Shown here one piece after another: positions 1 through 12,910 of a stretch of 33,154 nucleotides of DNA (the first letter of the stretch is position 1; each line of letters begins with the position of its first letter). The DNA is from Schoenoplectus triqueter. Lineage: Eukaryota; Streptophyta; Magnoliopsida; Poales; Cyperaceae. Made by a program: the position numbers and the translations under genes. The DNA lies in contig CAXKVV010000202.1 in assembly GCA_964058805.1 (NCBI GenBank), forward strand, positions 1 to 33,154, written 5' to 3'. The notes beneath the pieces are model-generated. The model did not search any database, was not told the origin of the DNA, and was given only the letters and a program-made list of their open reading frames with translations.

Positions 1-2205
1 AAATTATCACTCTTCCAAATCTATTTCTTGATTTGTCAAACGACCAAAGTATAGGTGCATGCTTTTGGTCCCTGGCCTCATAATGGACCTCAACCAATTA
101 ATGGGCCACTGACTTTTTATTGTTAGGTACTGTACTTGTCTTATGTAGTTATGTTTAATCATCTATTAATTAATATATAATTGATTGGAAGTTGGAATCG
201 ATGCACATTCACGGATGAATCTTAAGCAATATAGCGCAACAACTGTAGCCTTGCTGACATAAAGGATGGCCACATTTAAAAAAAAAAGTAAGAAGAAAAT
301 TTATCAAGCAATAAACTATCAATGCTATGTTGACTTAGCAATTGGTTGATTACTCGATTAAGCATATGTATATGTATCTCACTTGTAAATAGCTTGCTTA
401 ATATGATGTGACCATTTAAATTATAATTTAGATATGGAGACTAAAATTCATCAATAAGTCTTCTTAAAACACCTTCGCCTCTGAAATTGTTTTAATCAGT
501 TTTTCCACCGATTAGAAATCATCTTACGAATGAGTTAGTAATTATAAGAATGAAGACACATTTTCAAATTAATATTAAAAAACTACTAAATTGTTGATGT
601 GGCAATTTTCAATAAAAATTGGCAATTCAAGAAAGTATCTAAAAAACAAGGAAAAAGTCGATGAGGGAGTAGATATCGAAGGAGAAATAAAAGAATATTT
701 CAAATTATCTTTCCACTCAAATTATACGATGTGATGATACTGCCACTGGGTACAACAATCCCAGCTTAGAACTTGATGCAAACCCCAAATTAAACGGACT
801 CTATATGACACTCAGAGTTTGGTCAAAGAACAATAATTTGACTATTGTCAGGATCGATGATGCTTAAACAAATGTACTAGACACTAATTACCAAATTAAA
901 TAATTGTGGTAAGGAAACCTATGCATGTATAAGTTGGGTGCATGTTTGAGTTTGATTGGTTTTCACATGCATTGGAGCCGAAAGACAAATTAAACCTTGG
1001 ATTTGTGGGGTTTCCTATGCATGGTACCACCTCCCAATCTTATTATCTTAGAACAAAATTAATAAATATAATCGGTTATATGTGGATCTGACTATAGCCT
1101 GATGCCAACAACTTGTTCTTATCAGTTTCCTGCAATTGACCCCTACTTTGTTTCGGGGTTCAATTCAACATATATAATGGCTATATCAACTTTCTTTTTT
1201 CTTTTTCTTATAGAACTCTTCTAATTTTCTTTTTTCATTTACAGAAATTGACATATTATCATTGTAACATTTTTTTGATAATATTTAAGTTGTTCATCCA
1301 TCATTAATTATATAAATTACTTATCATCATCCTCTACATCATATACCGAGTAATGTAGTATTTTTTTCTAGAATAAAAAAAATCTTGATCTCCATCCTTA
1401 TTAATCTAAGTGTCATGATCCTGCAACAGTTTAGATTTCTTATTAAAATTTTGGAGCTAATATCAACTTTTAGATTGAGTTATACTTCAAATAATATTAC
1501 TATTTATATGTTTGTTTGTGTTGAAGTTATATTTTTTTTTCTCAGTTCTAATTATTACACAAAATGCTACATAATAAATGAGTATAATTTCGTTAATTTA
1601 TTTTTTTCCTTACATTCTTCTTTTCTTCTTAAGTCTGAATATCAAATTTATTTAAATTCTGAATATCAACTTTCCTCTAGATTCTTTACTTATTTACATT
1701 AATTTCAAATTTATGATTGAAATTTATATTAGTTGCTACATTATTTTTATTTCTTATTTTCTTTGTTTTCTCATGAAAATATTATTTTTTGTATTTGTCA
1801 AAATCATCACCAATAGCAACATATGAGCATGATACTAGTAACATAATAATATGCAATAACTAACTACTTTTGAATGTCTACAAGACGGGCATAATACTTG
1901 AAAACTTTTATCATCTAAATAGATTTTTAAAAAGTTAACAACAATATTTTAAATTCATTACATTTGACAACATTGTTCCTAATTTCAAAAGCAGGATACA
2001 CGCCGTCAAAGCAAGTAAAAATGTTGAAATTTTTTTTAAAGTATCAGAAATAAAGCTGATCAACTTCAGAACTTCTGAATGCATGATTTCACATTCACCC
2101 TTCATGTTTGGCACTTAGATATACTTTCAACGTTTTTTAGTTACCTGAAAGCATTAATTAATCTAATCAAAACCACTAAAATTAAGAATTCAAAAAGTAT
2201 GTATA
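1..2205. other. AT-rich intergenic DNA, no gene seen
   Basis: No reading frame here resembles a protein family I recognise. The longest plus-strand frame (1385-1702) is Leu/Phe/Ser/Tyr-rich, as expected of translated AT-rich DNA. Poly-A and poly-T tracts and short degenerate repeats are common. I see no convincing promoter, RNA gene or repeat boundary. Confidence 0.6.
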
Positions 2206-2409
2206 TAGAGGGATGTCAATAGATCGGATCGGCATTATTTGTTATTTTTTCTAACCAAACCCAATTCAATTTGATTCGGATTAAAATTCTCTGACCATAA
2301 TCTAACATGAATAGGTCATAATTAATAGTAATTAGTATTTTTTTAATAAACTTTAATTAGTCCAAAAATATAATTAAATGAACTGACCCAACTCAAGAAT
2401 CATACCCTA
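2206..2409. mobile_element. hAT-like MITE (candidate)
   Basis: The left edge reads TAGAGGGATGTCAATAGATC and the reverse complement of the right edge reads TAGGGTATGATTCTTGAG. Both fit the TAGGG(G)TG-type termini of many short non-autonomous plant hAT elements, and both run into GGATC/GGGTC-type subterminal sequence. The 204-bp size fits a MITE. I could not find a matching 8-bp target-site duplication, so the boundaries are provisional. Confidence 0.4.
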
Positions 2410-2907
2410 CTCATTTTTTCCCATTTTCATTTTGAAACTATTAATTACGTGAGATCGACACTTTGGATATGATAAAAAAATTGCACTCTAGTATGGTGTC
2501 ATAGAACTTATTAAATTAAATAGATTGTTGTAAAAATACAAAAAGTATCGGGATAGCGAAAACAAATCATGTTATAAAAAAATTTAAAATAACATGTAAA
2601 CCTCTTTAATTTTTTTTACGTAGTTAATTGTTTGAGCATGTCAATTAACGCTTAACATTTCTATGAAATATGAAAAATTCGGATAAGAATAAAATTCATA
2701 CGCATAGTTTGCCCCTGATTTTATGCGATCTTGAAATAGTCTTGCCCCAAGCAATAAAGTCAAGAATAAATGTAAATGCATGAAAACTGTTAGTCTGATC
2801 TAGTAGCCAATTATATGATATTGCATTTTAGTTCATGTATGAAGGTGATTATACATGATAATTTCAGTTACTTGAGTGATTAAAGGGGTTGGTTTTTTTA
2901 AAGAGAA

Positions 2908-2990
2908 TGATAATGTTGCCAATTTATTTCGACAGATTGAATTATTTGTGATAATGTTGTCAATTTAGTTTAATAAAGTAAATTAATTAT
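2908..2990. repeat. Imperfect ~41-bp tandem duplication
   Basis: The phrase TGATAATGTTG(C/T)CAATTTA occurs twice about 41 bp apart (2908 and 2949) and both copies continue into related AT-rich sequence. A third, weaker echo (ATGATAACAATCAGTTAATT) follows. This looks like a simple local duplication with no coding meaning. Confidence 0.5.
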
Positions 2991-3234
2991 GATAACAATC
3001 AGTTAATTATGATATTGTAATCAATTTTTACTATTTTGACATATTATTTTTATTTATTTTTAAATACCATAAGATCTTTCTATCATAGACAACAATCAAC
3101 CATAATTAACAGTGGGCCCACAATTAAAACCAATAGCCTAATTAAAGAAGGTATTTCAAAATTGAGACCTAAATATCAACAGTAATTTGTGTGTTAGTTC
3201 ATGTACAATGCTAATAATTAATCCTAATTTTTCG

Positions 3235-3867
3235 AACAGATAGTAAAATATTTAATTTTATCCGTGATCTGATCCAAAAAAAAATAACAAAAAATATTTG
3301 ATCTGTATTTGTATCCGAAGATATCTGTATCTAAAAAATTTTAACGGATAAGGATATGATTTGGCAATTACCTATCCATATATGACCGTTTAGCTTATCC
3401 GTCAATATTCGATATTATCCGAAGGTATCCGATCCAATATTATTTGATTTTATTTGAATACATATCTAAAAAAATCCATTATTTTAATTAGATTTTTTTC
3501 ATACACTACAAATCTAACTAATTTTATATATAACTTATTCTAATATATCATATTTTTATAGTTCGTGGATACACTTGAATCACTAATATAATGATAATTA
3601 TATTTAACTTCTATAATTAATATTTAATTTTCATAATTAATGATTTTATAAAAAATAGTATGCAATTATCTTTCATATGATACATATAATGTTTTTACTT
3701 AATATCTAAAATATATCCATATCTGTTTCTGTATTCGTCTAATATCTGATCCATATTTGGTATCCTCAAAGTCAAATATCTAATATGTATTTATATATGA
3801 AAAATTATAATGGATATGGATACGGTAAAACCATTATTCGTTCGTATCTATTCCATTTGTAACCCTA
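3235..3867. mobile_element. AT-rich hAT-like non-autonomous element (right end only clear)
   Basis: The block is filled with variants of ATATCCGTATCC / GATCCATAT on both strands. The reverse complement of its right edge starts TAGGGTTACAAATGGAATAG, a typical hAT MITE terminus. The left edge is not clear and was set where the GATCC-rich composition begins. It has no coding capacity. A Ty- or LINE-derived fragment is less likely because only the terminus gives a family clue. Confidence 0.35.
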
Positions 3868-5990
3868 GTTATTATCTAGCATTGTTAGTAATTGACAACC
3901 ATATAGATTCGTTCTCAATGCATGTCTTTTATATGAAGAAGAAACATAAATTAAGAATGTTGATATTCCTCTTATATGGTGGCATGTGTGATGTCATCCA
4001 AACTGGTCATCCTAGATAAAGAATGATATTTGATTGTCTTGCATCATTTTGAATATCATGTGATATAAAATTGGCTCAAGATAATTATTGTTGTTATGAT
4101 AAGAATATAAATGCATATTAATATATATTTTATTTAGGAATTATAATGCATATTGCTAGATATTATTTGTGATTTATAAAACTAAAAAGTGTTTCAATTT
4201 TATTGCTAAATGAATAATAAATTTTGAATATAAATAAAAAGTAAGTTTATGACTTCATATACCACTGAAATTTAGTGATATGAATATCTTCTCTTAAATT
4301 ATATTATTTTTCTTTTCTTTTTTCGAGTTTTTGTTGAATTATGACAGAAACTTGTCATTCCACATTATTGAATATTCTGCGCAACACTCAGCTTATTTTT
4401 ACACCAGTTTTTATTTATTATATACACATATTTTAATGGTAGGCCCCATCTTTTTACCGGAATCGTATCCTCTGGGATATTTGTCTGTCGAGTTGTGTGA
4501 TTTTTTTATTTTAAACCGTCCGATTATTGATTAACAGTTCATTTTTTCTTCTCAAAAAGAGATTCCCAACCATTATTAAATATTTCATGCATCGAAATTT
4601 ATGTTTAGATTTTTTTAAGACCGTTCAAATTAAAACTAATCATTTTTCTGTGGAAATCTCCGCAGCAAATAAAAACCGTAGAGGCTGTCCGACCCTTTTT
4701 ACTATTTCGTATTATGGAACAGAACGGGGCATTATATTAAGATTCAGAAATCATCTCTACAAAATCAAAGACAAAAAAAAATAAAAATAATACCCGCCAT
4801 CAACAAATAGCGATAGAAAATTTGTAACGGACCCACGAATGATATTCTCGATTCCCTTAGACCTTGAACTAATTGAGATACCCTCCTCAAAAAAGAAAAA
4901 GAAATTAAGATGCCATTGATAGCCCATGACTCATGACTCATGACCTGTCCCAGTTCAGCAGTTGCACTCGATGGGCCGTTTCAAGACTTGTATGGTTATG
5001 TATGATCGATCAGTTTGGGGCCTATAAATTCATTGTACAACACGACAACTCGATTGGCGTTTGTATACCCGAGATCTCGGACGTGACAAACACCATCGGG
5101 TCATCAGGCTCTTCTCCAGCGGTTCAGATCGATCAAATTAATTTGGATCCTTCGGTCTGAATAAACGAATCAGATTTGGTGACCAACTCCAATTGGGGAG
5201 GCTGTCTGGAAGACTGGAACCAAGCATATGTATGGAGGCGTTTCAATATGGCATCATATCGGTAAGCTGGTATGCGTAATTGTAATCAAAATTTCTGATC
5301 TCTGGCAACGCAGAAAATGAGAAAAGCAACAAAGTTGGCTAATTTTATGTGGCATGGTCAATTAGTGCGCACTAAACACACGGGCAGCATCACTACATCA
5401 GTGTATCTGCATCTGCCTCGGATAACATGCATTTTGTATCCTACTTGCATCTGGGGCCTCACCTGTGTTTATACACAACTATATATAACAAATATGATGG
5501 AATGGATGCACTGTATTAAATGTTTAATAAATCATAAATGGATATATAGAACTCCATAAATACTTCCAGTGGAAAATTGCAAATCCAAAGTCTTATGTGA
5601 ATATTATGTCTCCGGGCTGGGTGAGGTACAGCTACTAGTTGCTACCACTTGGACCAAAGAATCTGATTCAATCTCTTTAGGAAGTTGGAAAATTTATTCT
5701 TCCTTTTGTACTTAGTGGATTTTCCATTATGCAATATTATACTACAGTATTACTATTTGCAGATTTTGAAGTTCAGCCAGGTGATTAAATTTATTCACAT
5801 GTTGAACTAACCGTCGCATATATAAACAAAAATACCGGTACTAGTAATCCAAGGTGCTACAATTGTTTCAACAAGGGAAGATTTTTAGACAATGTTGCTG
5901 TGGACCATATCGATTGAGAGTGTACTAATTTTTTCGATTACCTACATAAACAATTCTAAAATATTTTTAACTAATATAAATTCATACTAA
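3868..5990. other. Intergenic DNA, no gene seen
   Basis: The short frames at 4331-4534, 4527-4784, 4933-5160 and 5317-5559 show no recognisable domain and no exon-like continuation. 4920-5560 is somewhat less AT-rich than its surroundings and could be old decayed sequence, but nothing in it can be named. Confidence 0.5.
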
Positions 5991-5994
5991 TCTT

Positions 5995-6240
5995 AATATA
6001 TAAAGAGGATTAAACTTTCAAACTTTTCAAGCATGTCACATCATCAATTTTCTCCGTCATTGATTTTGTTTAAATTTTTTTATCTTCTTGAATTCAAGGA
6101 TTTATATAAATAATTTCTCTCTCCTCATTGAAAATAATATGTGGAATGTATTAAGGTGAAACTTAACTCTTAAAATGATCTATTTTTTATATGATCATTT
6201 ATAAATTATTATATATTTAATTATATTATTTAGTATTATA
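5995..6240 (+). repeat. Dispersed AT-rich repeat, copy A (Helitron-like candidate)
   Basis: It starts near AATATATAAAGAGGATTAAA, followed by a CTTTCAA...GTCACATCATCAA stretch, then AATAATATGTGGAATGTATT, AAGGTGAAACTTAAC and TTAAAATGATC. The same ordered landmarks recur in reverse orientation at about 23430-23735, which makes this a real dispersed family. The TATATAAAGAGG opening followed by a GTCACATCA-type segment resembles the 5' end of many plant Helitrons, but I see no CTRR end with a hairpin, so the class is a guess. Confidence 0.45.
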
Positions 6241-9200
6241 ATAATTATTATAATTATCATTATTACTTAGCATTTATAAATATAATGTCTAATTTTTATG
6301 ATATAAAATATTATTAAATATATTTAAATTTTATATTATTAATTATTTATTTGAGGACTATATTGTCGGGATGAAACCCGAATTACAACCTATGTACATA
6401 AAAACCGCATGTCTTATACAGATAGCACTAGATGTCGTCGCTTTATCATGTTCAAGTCACAAGAAAAACATATAAAAAATAATATTTATTGCATTGGTGG
6501 AAGTCGTATTTTTTTTTAAAAAAAATCATAATCATGTAAACGCTAAAATGACTGTGTATTACTTTAATTATTTTGTCAGCATCAGTTCAAGACCCCTTTG
6601 CATTAAATTTTTTGTATTATTTTCATTCTAATGCTGGCCAAGACAAGTATATATTCGGTTCAAATAACGTGTATACATATTTCATTCAACCAAATTAAAT
6701 TAATGCACCATTCTTGTAATTGAATATATGCACTTAGTATTCTGAGAAGGGCTGATGCATTTCAGTTAGTTCTGAAAAGAGTCGTAGCTAGCCTCCATCC
6801 TTATAACTATCCATCCGTCCATCTCTTATATCAGCTAGGGATACTGTCGCGTGGGTGGATCTCTAACTCTCTGAGTATCAGAGAGAGATTAAACCTACAA
6901 AACGATAAATAAGTGAGCTGTTTCAGAACGGATACTCATTTCCTTGGATGATATATGCGAGAATTAATTAGATGGAACCCTTTGCATTTTCCTTTTTGGT
7001 ATTAAATTGTTGGTGGAGTATGGTCTACTAATTAACCACTTTAGCATAATGCCTTTTCATATTTTTGTCGAAGTAGAAAGAATATATCGTCGACCTTTTC
7101 ACATAAAATGTTTATCAAGTAAACTTCCCTTGTATAATCCAATTACTTTAAACCTAAAAAAGCTGATTCCTTCGTGCCCCTCGGGTTACACTTATCGAAA
7201 TTTCATTGGCCAATCCTCCTGAAACCCTCTTTTTGTAAAACACCCAAAATAGTGAAGCGGTTCCATGGCATTATTGCATCAGACGTTCATACTCGTCAAA
7301 AAAAATTAAATTAACGAACCAGCATTTTTGATGAATATAAATATTTTTAATAAGCAGCCAAATCATGTATGTCCCTGCATGTGTGTGTTATTGAGAACGG
7401 TTATTATAATAATAACAATATATCCCATTTATACTTCAAGCGTTATTTTTACTATAATTAGTAATAAGTGCGATCCTCAACAGTCCAAAGAAGGAATATG
7501 AAACGTGCAAATATTATTAGGCTCCAATGATATGAATGACCCATTATTACTTTTGGCTTGACGGATAAACAAGCTATGACGGCACCTAAATTACCAAGCT
7601 GGTGTTAAGGTATACTCATTGGTAGTCCATAGGGTGTTTATAATTCTAACGGCGGGTTTGTGAGTGGTACTTAAATGATTATTTTTCGGTGTTGCGACTT
7701 GCAATTATGTGGATTGATAAAAAAAAAGCCTTTTAAGTACTTATACTTTTAGTTTGATGGTTTTTATTTTGAGACAATTATTTAAATCTAGTTGGTACAA
7801 AAAAATTGGAGGTGAGCATAGGAAGGGGTATTGAAAACTGAAAAGCATCCATCTACTTATTGAGTTATGTTCCTTTTATTGGGGAGAGGTGAAAAACAGA
7901 GAAGACATGAACATTAACCCATATTTTATTTTTTTGATCGAAACATTAACACATATTTTATGGAGAACAATTGCAAATAGCTTCAATTTTACTGCCTCTT
8001 AGTCTCATGCCTTCATTTTATAATGGAGGTGATAAAATCTAATCTGATTTGATGATTCTGATCAATCCAAATTGATCTTATTTTTAAATAAACATAATCT
8101 GACTCGATCTGAGATCGGACAACCCAAAATCCAACATGAATAGAATTGAGATTTAAAAAACTAGACACATGAGATTCGGTCTTTTATCTAGTAATAAAGG
8201 CAACGCTTTCCATATGAAAAATCACAAGTTTGAAATCCAAATGAAATTCATTATGAACATTTAAAAGTAAATAACTTGGACTCTGATCTTTACTAAAAAA
8301 AAAAGAAAAACAAACAAAATCCACCTAGTTTAATTGCCACCTCTAAGCTATTAATAGTTTAATAACAAAAGTTTTTTAGTTTAAAATAACAAAAAAATTT
8401 ATTAGGCATGATCTATATTATTTTTTCTACATTGGTATGCAAGCTTAGGACTAAATTATTTTTCGATATGAACCAATGATTCAAAAATTAACGTTAAAAA
8501 ATATTCACAATTAGTATATTTTTTTCTATAATTTTATGTCCGTTAAAACAAATTCAAACTGTCAAATTTTGTGTGGGGGTATAGATAAAATAACAAATAT
8601 AATATTTAAGTGTTCATCTTAATATTTCATGATTTTTAATTTTGGACGTTATTTAATTTTTAAACATATATGAAAACATTATGGAGGCATTCAAACCTCA
8701 TTGCATTTTATATATGCTTTAAGCAATAGCAATAAAAGAATATGATAAAATGCTTTTACAATCAGATATCCAACTATTGTTAAAGACAAATGAGTATATT
8801 ACATTATTTCCCGTTGAAATATCAGAAGGGGGTGGGCCTGGATTTGTTTACTTTGTTTACATTCGCGTATCTTTTGAGAAGGACAATAAGTATCTAAATA
8901 GGGATTTAATTACACAAAGATCTAGACCGTGTTTACAAATAATAAGCGTTATTTATCATAATGAAATCTAGCCCCATCCAACTTTCAAAAATAAAACGAT
9001 AGACAGAGAAAAAAGAGGATAAAAGAGATTTTGAAAAGAGAGGGCTACAGCTAGCTTCTACAGAACTGTATTGAAATGTGGGATTGGAAGGAAACCATCC
9101 TTGTTCCTCTTTAAGTTTCCATAATTGAGAATTATGAAAAAGCCAAAAAAAAAAAAGAGAAGTAGCCTTGATTCTAGAGTAACAATTGTCTGCGTCACCA

Positions 9201-9340
9201 ACTCTTGTCCCTCACATTTTATTGAAAATGTATTTTTAAGATAATGTACAAGGGAATTTTTCACTTTGAAAATGATGTGCTTAAGAAATTGGAAAATTAC
9301 TTTCAAGACTACGCACACTGGAATTTTCACTATGAAAGTG
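6241..9340. other. Intergenic DNA with decayed repeats, no gene seen
   Basis: No supportable coding region. A short stretch at roughly 8025-8165 carries GATTTGATGATTCTGATC and CTGACTCGATCTGAGATC motifs of the kind found inside the GATC-rich hAT-like MITEs elsewhere in the window; its ends were not resolved. The frames at 7007-7222 and 8750-8971 lack domain signals. Confidence 0.5.
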
Positions 9341-9840
9341 ATTTGGTCCGTTTGACACTATAGAATAGCAAAAAGTAGGAATAGCGTTGCTATTTCGATG
9401 AATTTATTTGTCAAATAAATTTTAGACTAAGTAGGAGAATGCAAAAGAATGCTAATTTGTTATACCAAGCTATAGATGATATATCGGCTTAGCTCTCATC
9501 GGAATAGAGATTATTATTATTTGATTATGTTATATTATATTACTATATTATAATTATGAATATGATTTATTATATTATTATTATTATATTATTATTGTTT
9601 ACTATTATTATTTTATTGTTATTATTATCAACATCATTGTTGGTATCATAATTATCCATATTTTAACTATTATGATTAACAACTGTAAAACGATATTTTC
9701 GCTCTTCCGAATAGACAAGTATACCACTATTCTACCATTCTTTCAAAATGACATTATTTTATCACTCTTTCAAAATTACCACTCTTTCAAAATTATTCCT
9801 TAATTTGTCAAAAAACTGTTACTTCAGAAGTTGACAGTGC
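9341..9840. mobile_element. MITE-like block (candidate)
   Basis: It begins GGTCCGTTTGACACTATAGA and soon has the self-complementary AGGAATAGCGTTGCTATTTC, a pattern seen at the edges of several plant MITE families. It ends in three near-identical CTTTCAAAAT units (9740-9800). A long TTA-rich microsatellite lies inside. I found no clean terminal inverted repeat or target-site duplication, so both ends are approximate. Confidence 0.3.
9505..9660. repeat. (TTA/TAT)n AT-rich microsatellite
   Basis: A run of about 150 bp is built from imperfect TTA/TTATTA/ATTATT units broken by single-base changes. It is simple-sequence DNA with no coding meaning and is probably length-variable between individuals. 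Confidence 0.7.
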
Positions 9841-10725
9841 AACATTGTATTATAGCAATAAAACTAATAAATATATAAAATGTAATGATTCAAGAAGTGC
9901 CTCCATGCCTTCCCATCTACGTGCTTTATATTAAAATTGTTTATAAAACAAATATATTAGTGATTCATATGGAATTATATGAATTAACGCATTAAATATT
10001 TATAGAGAAATTCACATTCTTTCCATGAAAATATAAATTGAGATGCAAGAAAATCATTGTTTTTTTTCCTGAGCAACCGTTTCTATTTATAAACATATTG
10101 AAACACTAATTGAGTACTAATATAATCAATTTTGGAGATCATCATTAGTACAAGCTCACAGTTTATAATTGTAGCAAAAAAATTAACAATTAATCCTTCA
10201 TATCGATGAAACTGTGTTGCAATCTTACAGCAATCAATCACACACACTGCTATAACTAAAAAAATGCAATAAAAAAAGAAATTTATGATATAATGCATTA
10301 ACTTTTGAATGACCCGCAAATGTATCCGAACAGGAGGCATATAGGGAGATCGATAGGAAAGAAATGGCTGTGAGTCAAACCTTTTGCGGATTTCCCAGTA
10401 GAGAGTTTTTGATAGAACCAAATTCCCTAGCATGCGATTCTCCCACCATGGCCACAAAGAGTTGACTTTGGAATATAATTTTATACTAATTTCTAAGCGC
10501 TAGTGGAGCCTCTTTTCTTTACCTTTTCTCTAGTAATAAGCCCAACAGTGGTTTACTTTGTTCAAAGAACTCAGCAAGTTCATTTATACAGGAGACCACC
10601 TCTTTCTTTCCCTTGCTGCATGCTCCCCCTCCAATAACTGAATATATCATATATGCATCTGTCATGGTAACACCTCAAAAAATATTCATTTGCTTATTAT
10701 GCCAACAGGATCTATAGAGTGAGTA
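9841..10725. other. Upstream region of the ANTH-domain gene
   Basis: This non-coding DNA runs up to the ANTH gene start. AT-rich TATA-like sequence (AATATATCATATATG near 10640) lies about 80 bp before the ATG and could be the core promoter, but no transcription start can be fixed. The minus-strand frame at 10083-10457 has no domain and reads mostly hydrophobic low-complexity sequence, so I do not call it a gene. Confidence 0.45.
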
Positions 10726-11787
10726 ATGAAGGTGAAGAGCAAAATTTGGTCAGCCCTAGGTTCACTCATGGATCACGCCATGACAAACAAAACATCTGCA
10801 GCTGACCGTGCAATTCTGACCAACATAGAAGCAGCGATCGACCGGTGTACCAATTTACATGACACAGTTTTTGACGAAAGATACATGCATGAGATACTAT
10901 TCCTAGTTTCAAATTCGCCCGGGTCGATCACCTTCCTTTCTAGAAGGATCTCATCCCGCCTCGACAGCACAAGAGAGCCGGTAAGAGCCCTGAAAACGCT
11001 TCTATTAATCCACCGCCTCCTTCGAGGTGGTGACCGTTATTTCGAGCAAGACTTGCGCAATCTTTGGTACTCTCAAGTCCTAAAAGTAGATCCCTCGTGG
11101 TTGAGGGATTACAGTGATGAAAGCTATGCATTGGTTCATGGCTATTCATCATTCCTCGAAGAGAGAATAAGCTGGGCCATAAGTCAGTCCGGCAATCTTG
11201 AGCCAGTCCAACCACCTTCAACTGAATTAGGGTTCCGATCTTACAATGATGAAATGGTGGAGTTGTTATGTTTTAGACTTTCCAAATGCCAAACCCTTCT
11301 CGACCGTGCCATGGATTGCTTTCCAGCAAATTCAAGTTTAGACAGTCCCGTGGCTCGATCTGTATTTGGCATAACCTTAAGGGAAAGCTTTCGGGTTTAT
11401 GAGGGATATGCAGAGGGATTAGACTGTCTGATGCAATCATCTTTTGAAAATGCCAGTATAGCGTTGTTGTGTTTGGTACATGAGATACTGAAAAAGGCAT
11501 GCACCCAAACACCCCAAATACAAGAATTCTACCAAAAATGTAAGAAAACAAATGTTGGTAAGTCTTTGGATTATCCACTTGTAAAAATTGTTAACCGATG
11601 TCATATATCATCGGTAGAAAAATTATTGATCGGCAAGGACCCAATACCAGAGGAACGCGAAAAAACATCAGAGGAAGTCCCAATTGTAGAAAATGATAAC
11701 TCTTGTAACATGTTCCCAGGCAAGTTGGAGACGACAATAAGCACAGTTTGGGTTGAGTTTGAAGAAGATCTGGAGCCACTGACCTAA
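10726..11787 (+). CDS. ANTH-domain putative clathrin assembly protein (AP180/PICALM-like, At1g33340 type)
   Basis: This intronless gene encodes 353 residues. Family knowledge: ANTH proteins bind PtdIns(4,5)P2 in membranes through an N-terminal alpha-helical superhelix and help recruit clathrin and SNARE cargo during endocytosis or trans-Golgi vesicle formation. Seen in the sequence: the ANTH fold spans roughly residues 22-155, with the hallmark run VRALKTLLLIHRLLRGGDRYF at about 86-106, a WLRDYSDESYALVHGYSSFLEER helix at about 125-147, and further helices to about 300. The acidic tail ends in TVWVEFEEDLEPLT. The tail is short: it lacks the long clathrin/AP2-binding C-terminus (DPF, NPF repeats) of 550-690-residue members, matching the compact subgroup like Arabidopsis At1g33340. 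The start is firm because an in-frame TGA lies two codons upstream. The frame is intact, so it is probably functional. No neighbouring gene suggests co-regulation. Confidence 0.93.
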   Translation: MKVKSKIWSALGSLMDHAMTNKTSAADRAILTNIEAAIDRCTNLHDTVFDERYMHEILFLVSNSPGSITFLSRRISSRLDSTREPVRALKTLLLIHRLLRGGDRYFEQDLRNLWYSQVLKVDPSWLRDYSDESYALVHGYSSFLEERISWAISQSGNLEPVQPPSTELGFRSYNDEMVELLCFRLSKCQTLLDRAMDCFPANSSLDSPVARSVFGITLRESFRVYEGYAEGLDCLMQSSFENASIALLCLVHEILKKACTQTPQIQEFYQKCKKTNVGKSLDYPLVKIVNRCHISSVEKLLIGKDPIPEEREKTSEEVPIVENDNSCNMFPGKLETTISTVWVEFEEDLEPLT

Positions 11788-12038
11788 CAATAGATCATGT
11801 GTAGCCAGCACGTGTTGATGCCTTTGATTCAACAAGTTTCGAGTTCCTCGTGATTCCTAATGGAAAAGGAATCTAACAATCTGGTGTGTCATATTTTAGT
11901 GTTCCTTTTGTTTTCCTTTACGTCAACTAATTAACTTTGCTTGTCATTTGTAACATGCCAGCCGTCAGTAATTTTGGTTTGTTTCAGCTAAATATTTTTG
12001 TTATTCTTTATACAATTAAAAAATGATGTTATTTGATC

Positions 12039-12044
12039 AATAAA
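12039..12044 (+). terminator. Possible poly(A) signal of the ANTH gene
   Basis: A canonical AATAAA lies 251 bp after the stop codon, in ordinary-looking 3'-flanking sequence. Plant poly(A) signals are loose, so this is only a plausible end of the transcript. Confidence 0.35.
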
Positions 12045-12502
12045 TGAGCACCTTACTAGTAATTAGTTTTTTCTCCTCGTGTCTTTTATTTAGTTTGTTT
12101 TATCTGTTAGGATATGCAATTTCGCACGTATCATATATGTAAAGAGAGGTAAAGTGAAAATTAGACTATTATATACAAATATTTCTGTATCGAGCAACAC
12201 AAGAATGACCTAAATATATAGATAACGTATCCTTTTCTGTTTCATGACTGCCGGTGTATGTCTTTCAGTGTGATCTATATATGAAAAGCTTATAAGATAT
12301 TGATTTTTACTTTTTTAATAAAATTACTCTCTTAATATCTTGAAGATTATTTTAAAATAATAAAAAAATGAACAGTTGATATGGTTAAGCGATGCACCGC
12401 AAAGAAGCGCTTGATTAATTATGGTTTAATCATATTGGTACATACGAATAAGTTCCAAACCAATAGAGAAAAACACGTTGTATACATTTATGTTGCACCG
12501 CA

Positions 12503-12511
12503 TATTAATTG
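12503..12511. repeat. Left 9-bp target-site duplication of the foldback element
   Basis: TATTAATTG lies directly outside the CAGATTTTT terminus. The identical 9 bp follows the other end of the element at 13228-13236. Confidence 0.85.
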
Positions 12512-12594
12512 CAGATTTTTTTTTATTTTAGTAAATAAAACAAATAAATATAGCAAACTGACCATCTCTCTCCTCGGTTTTGCACAAATAGCCA

Positions 12595-12617
12595 GACCCG
12601 AGTTTGAAACTCGGGTC
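12595..12617. repeat. Perfect 23-bp palindrome inside the foldback arm
   Basis: An 11-bp arm GACCCGAGTTT, one central base, then its exact reverse complement AAACTCGGGTC. It can form its own small cruciform inside the larger foldback. The mirror position in the right arm is mutated and no longer palindromic. Confidence 0.85.
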
Positions 12618-12910
12618 CGGTTTTTTTTATTATTATTACACAGAAACGAAAAAAAAATTTACCCGGACCCGAGTTTTTTTTTACATTTGTGTGTTATATT
12701 AAAAATAAAACACAACAGTCAGTAGATTGATCTAAAATATTACAACAAAAATTAAAATAAACACACGCAGTACATTTGAAAATTTCAGGTGTCTGGATCG
12801 AATTTTAAACCCGGTCCCAGCATCATGCTATTACATAGCACACCCAGTATAGCTCTCTATTGTATGAAGAAATATACTGGGTGTGCTATATAATAGCATG
12901 ATGCTGGGAC

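Noticed and set aside
9058..9330. Minus-strand 90-residue frame
   Set aside because: Phe-rich, includes a poly-F tract from poly-A sequence, no domain or splice context.
10083..10457. Minus-strand 124-residue frame upstream of the ANTH gene
   Set aside because: No recognisable domain, composition of translated AT-rich DNA, no promoter or exon partners.
10773..11779. Minus-strand frames under the ANTH gene
   Set aside because: Shadows of the real gene in other frames; the plus-strand frame is complete and has a clear family.
12381..12725. 114-residue plus-strand reading frame
   Set aside because: It runs across the boundary and left arm of the foldback element and is rich in Phe/Lys from poly-T/poly-A tracts; no domain.
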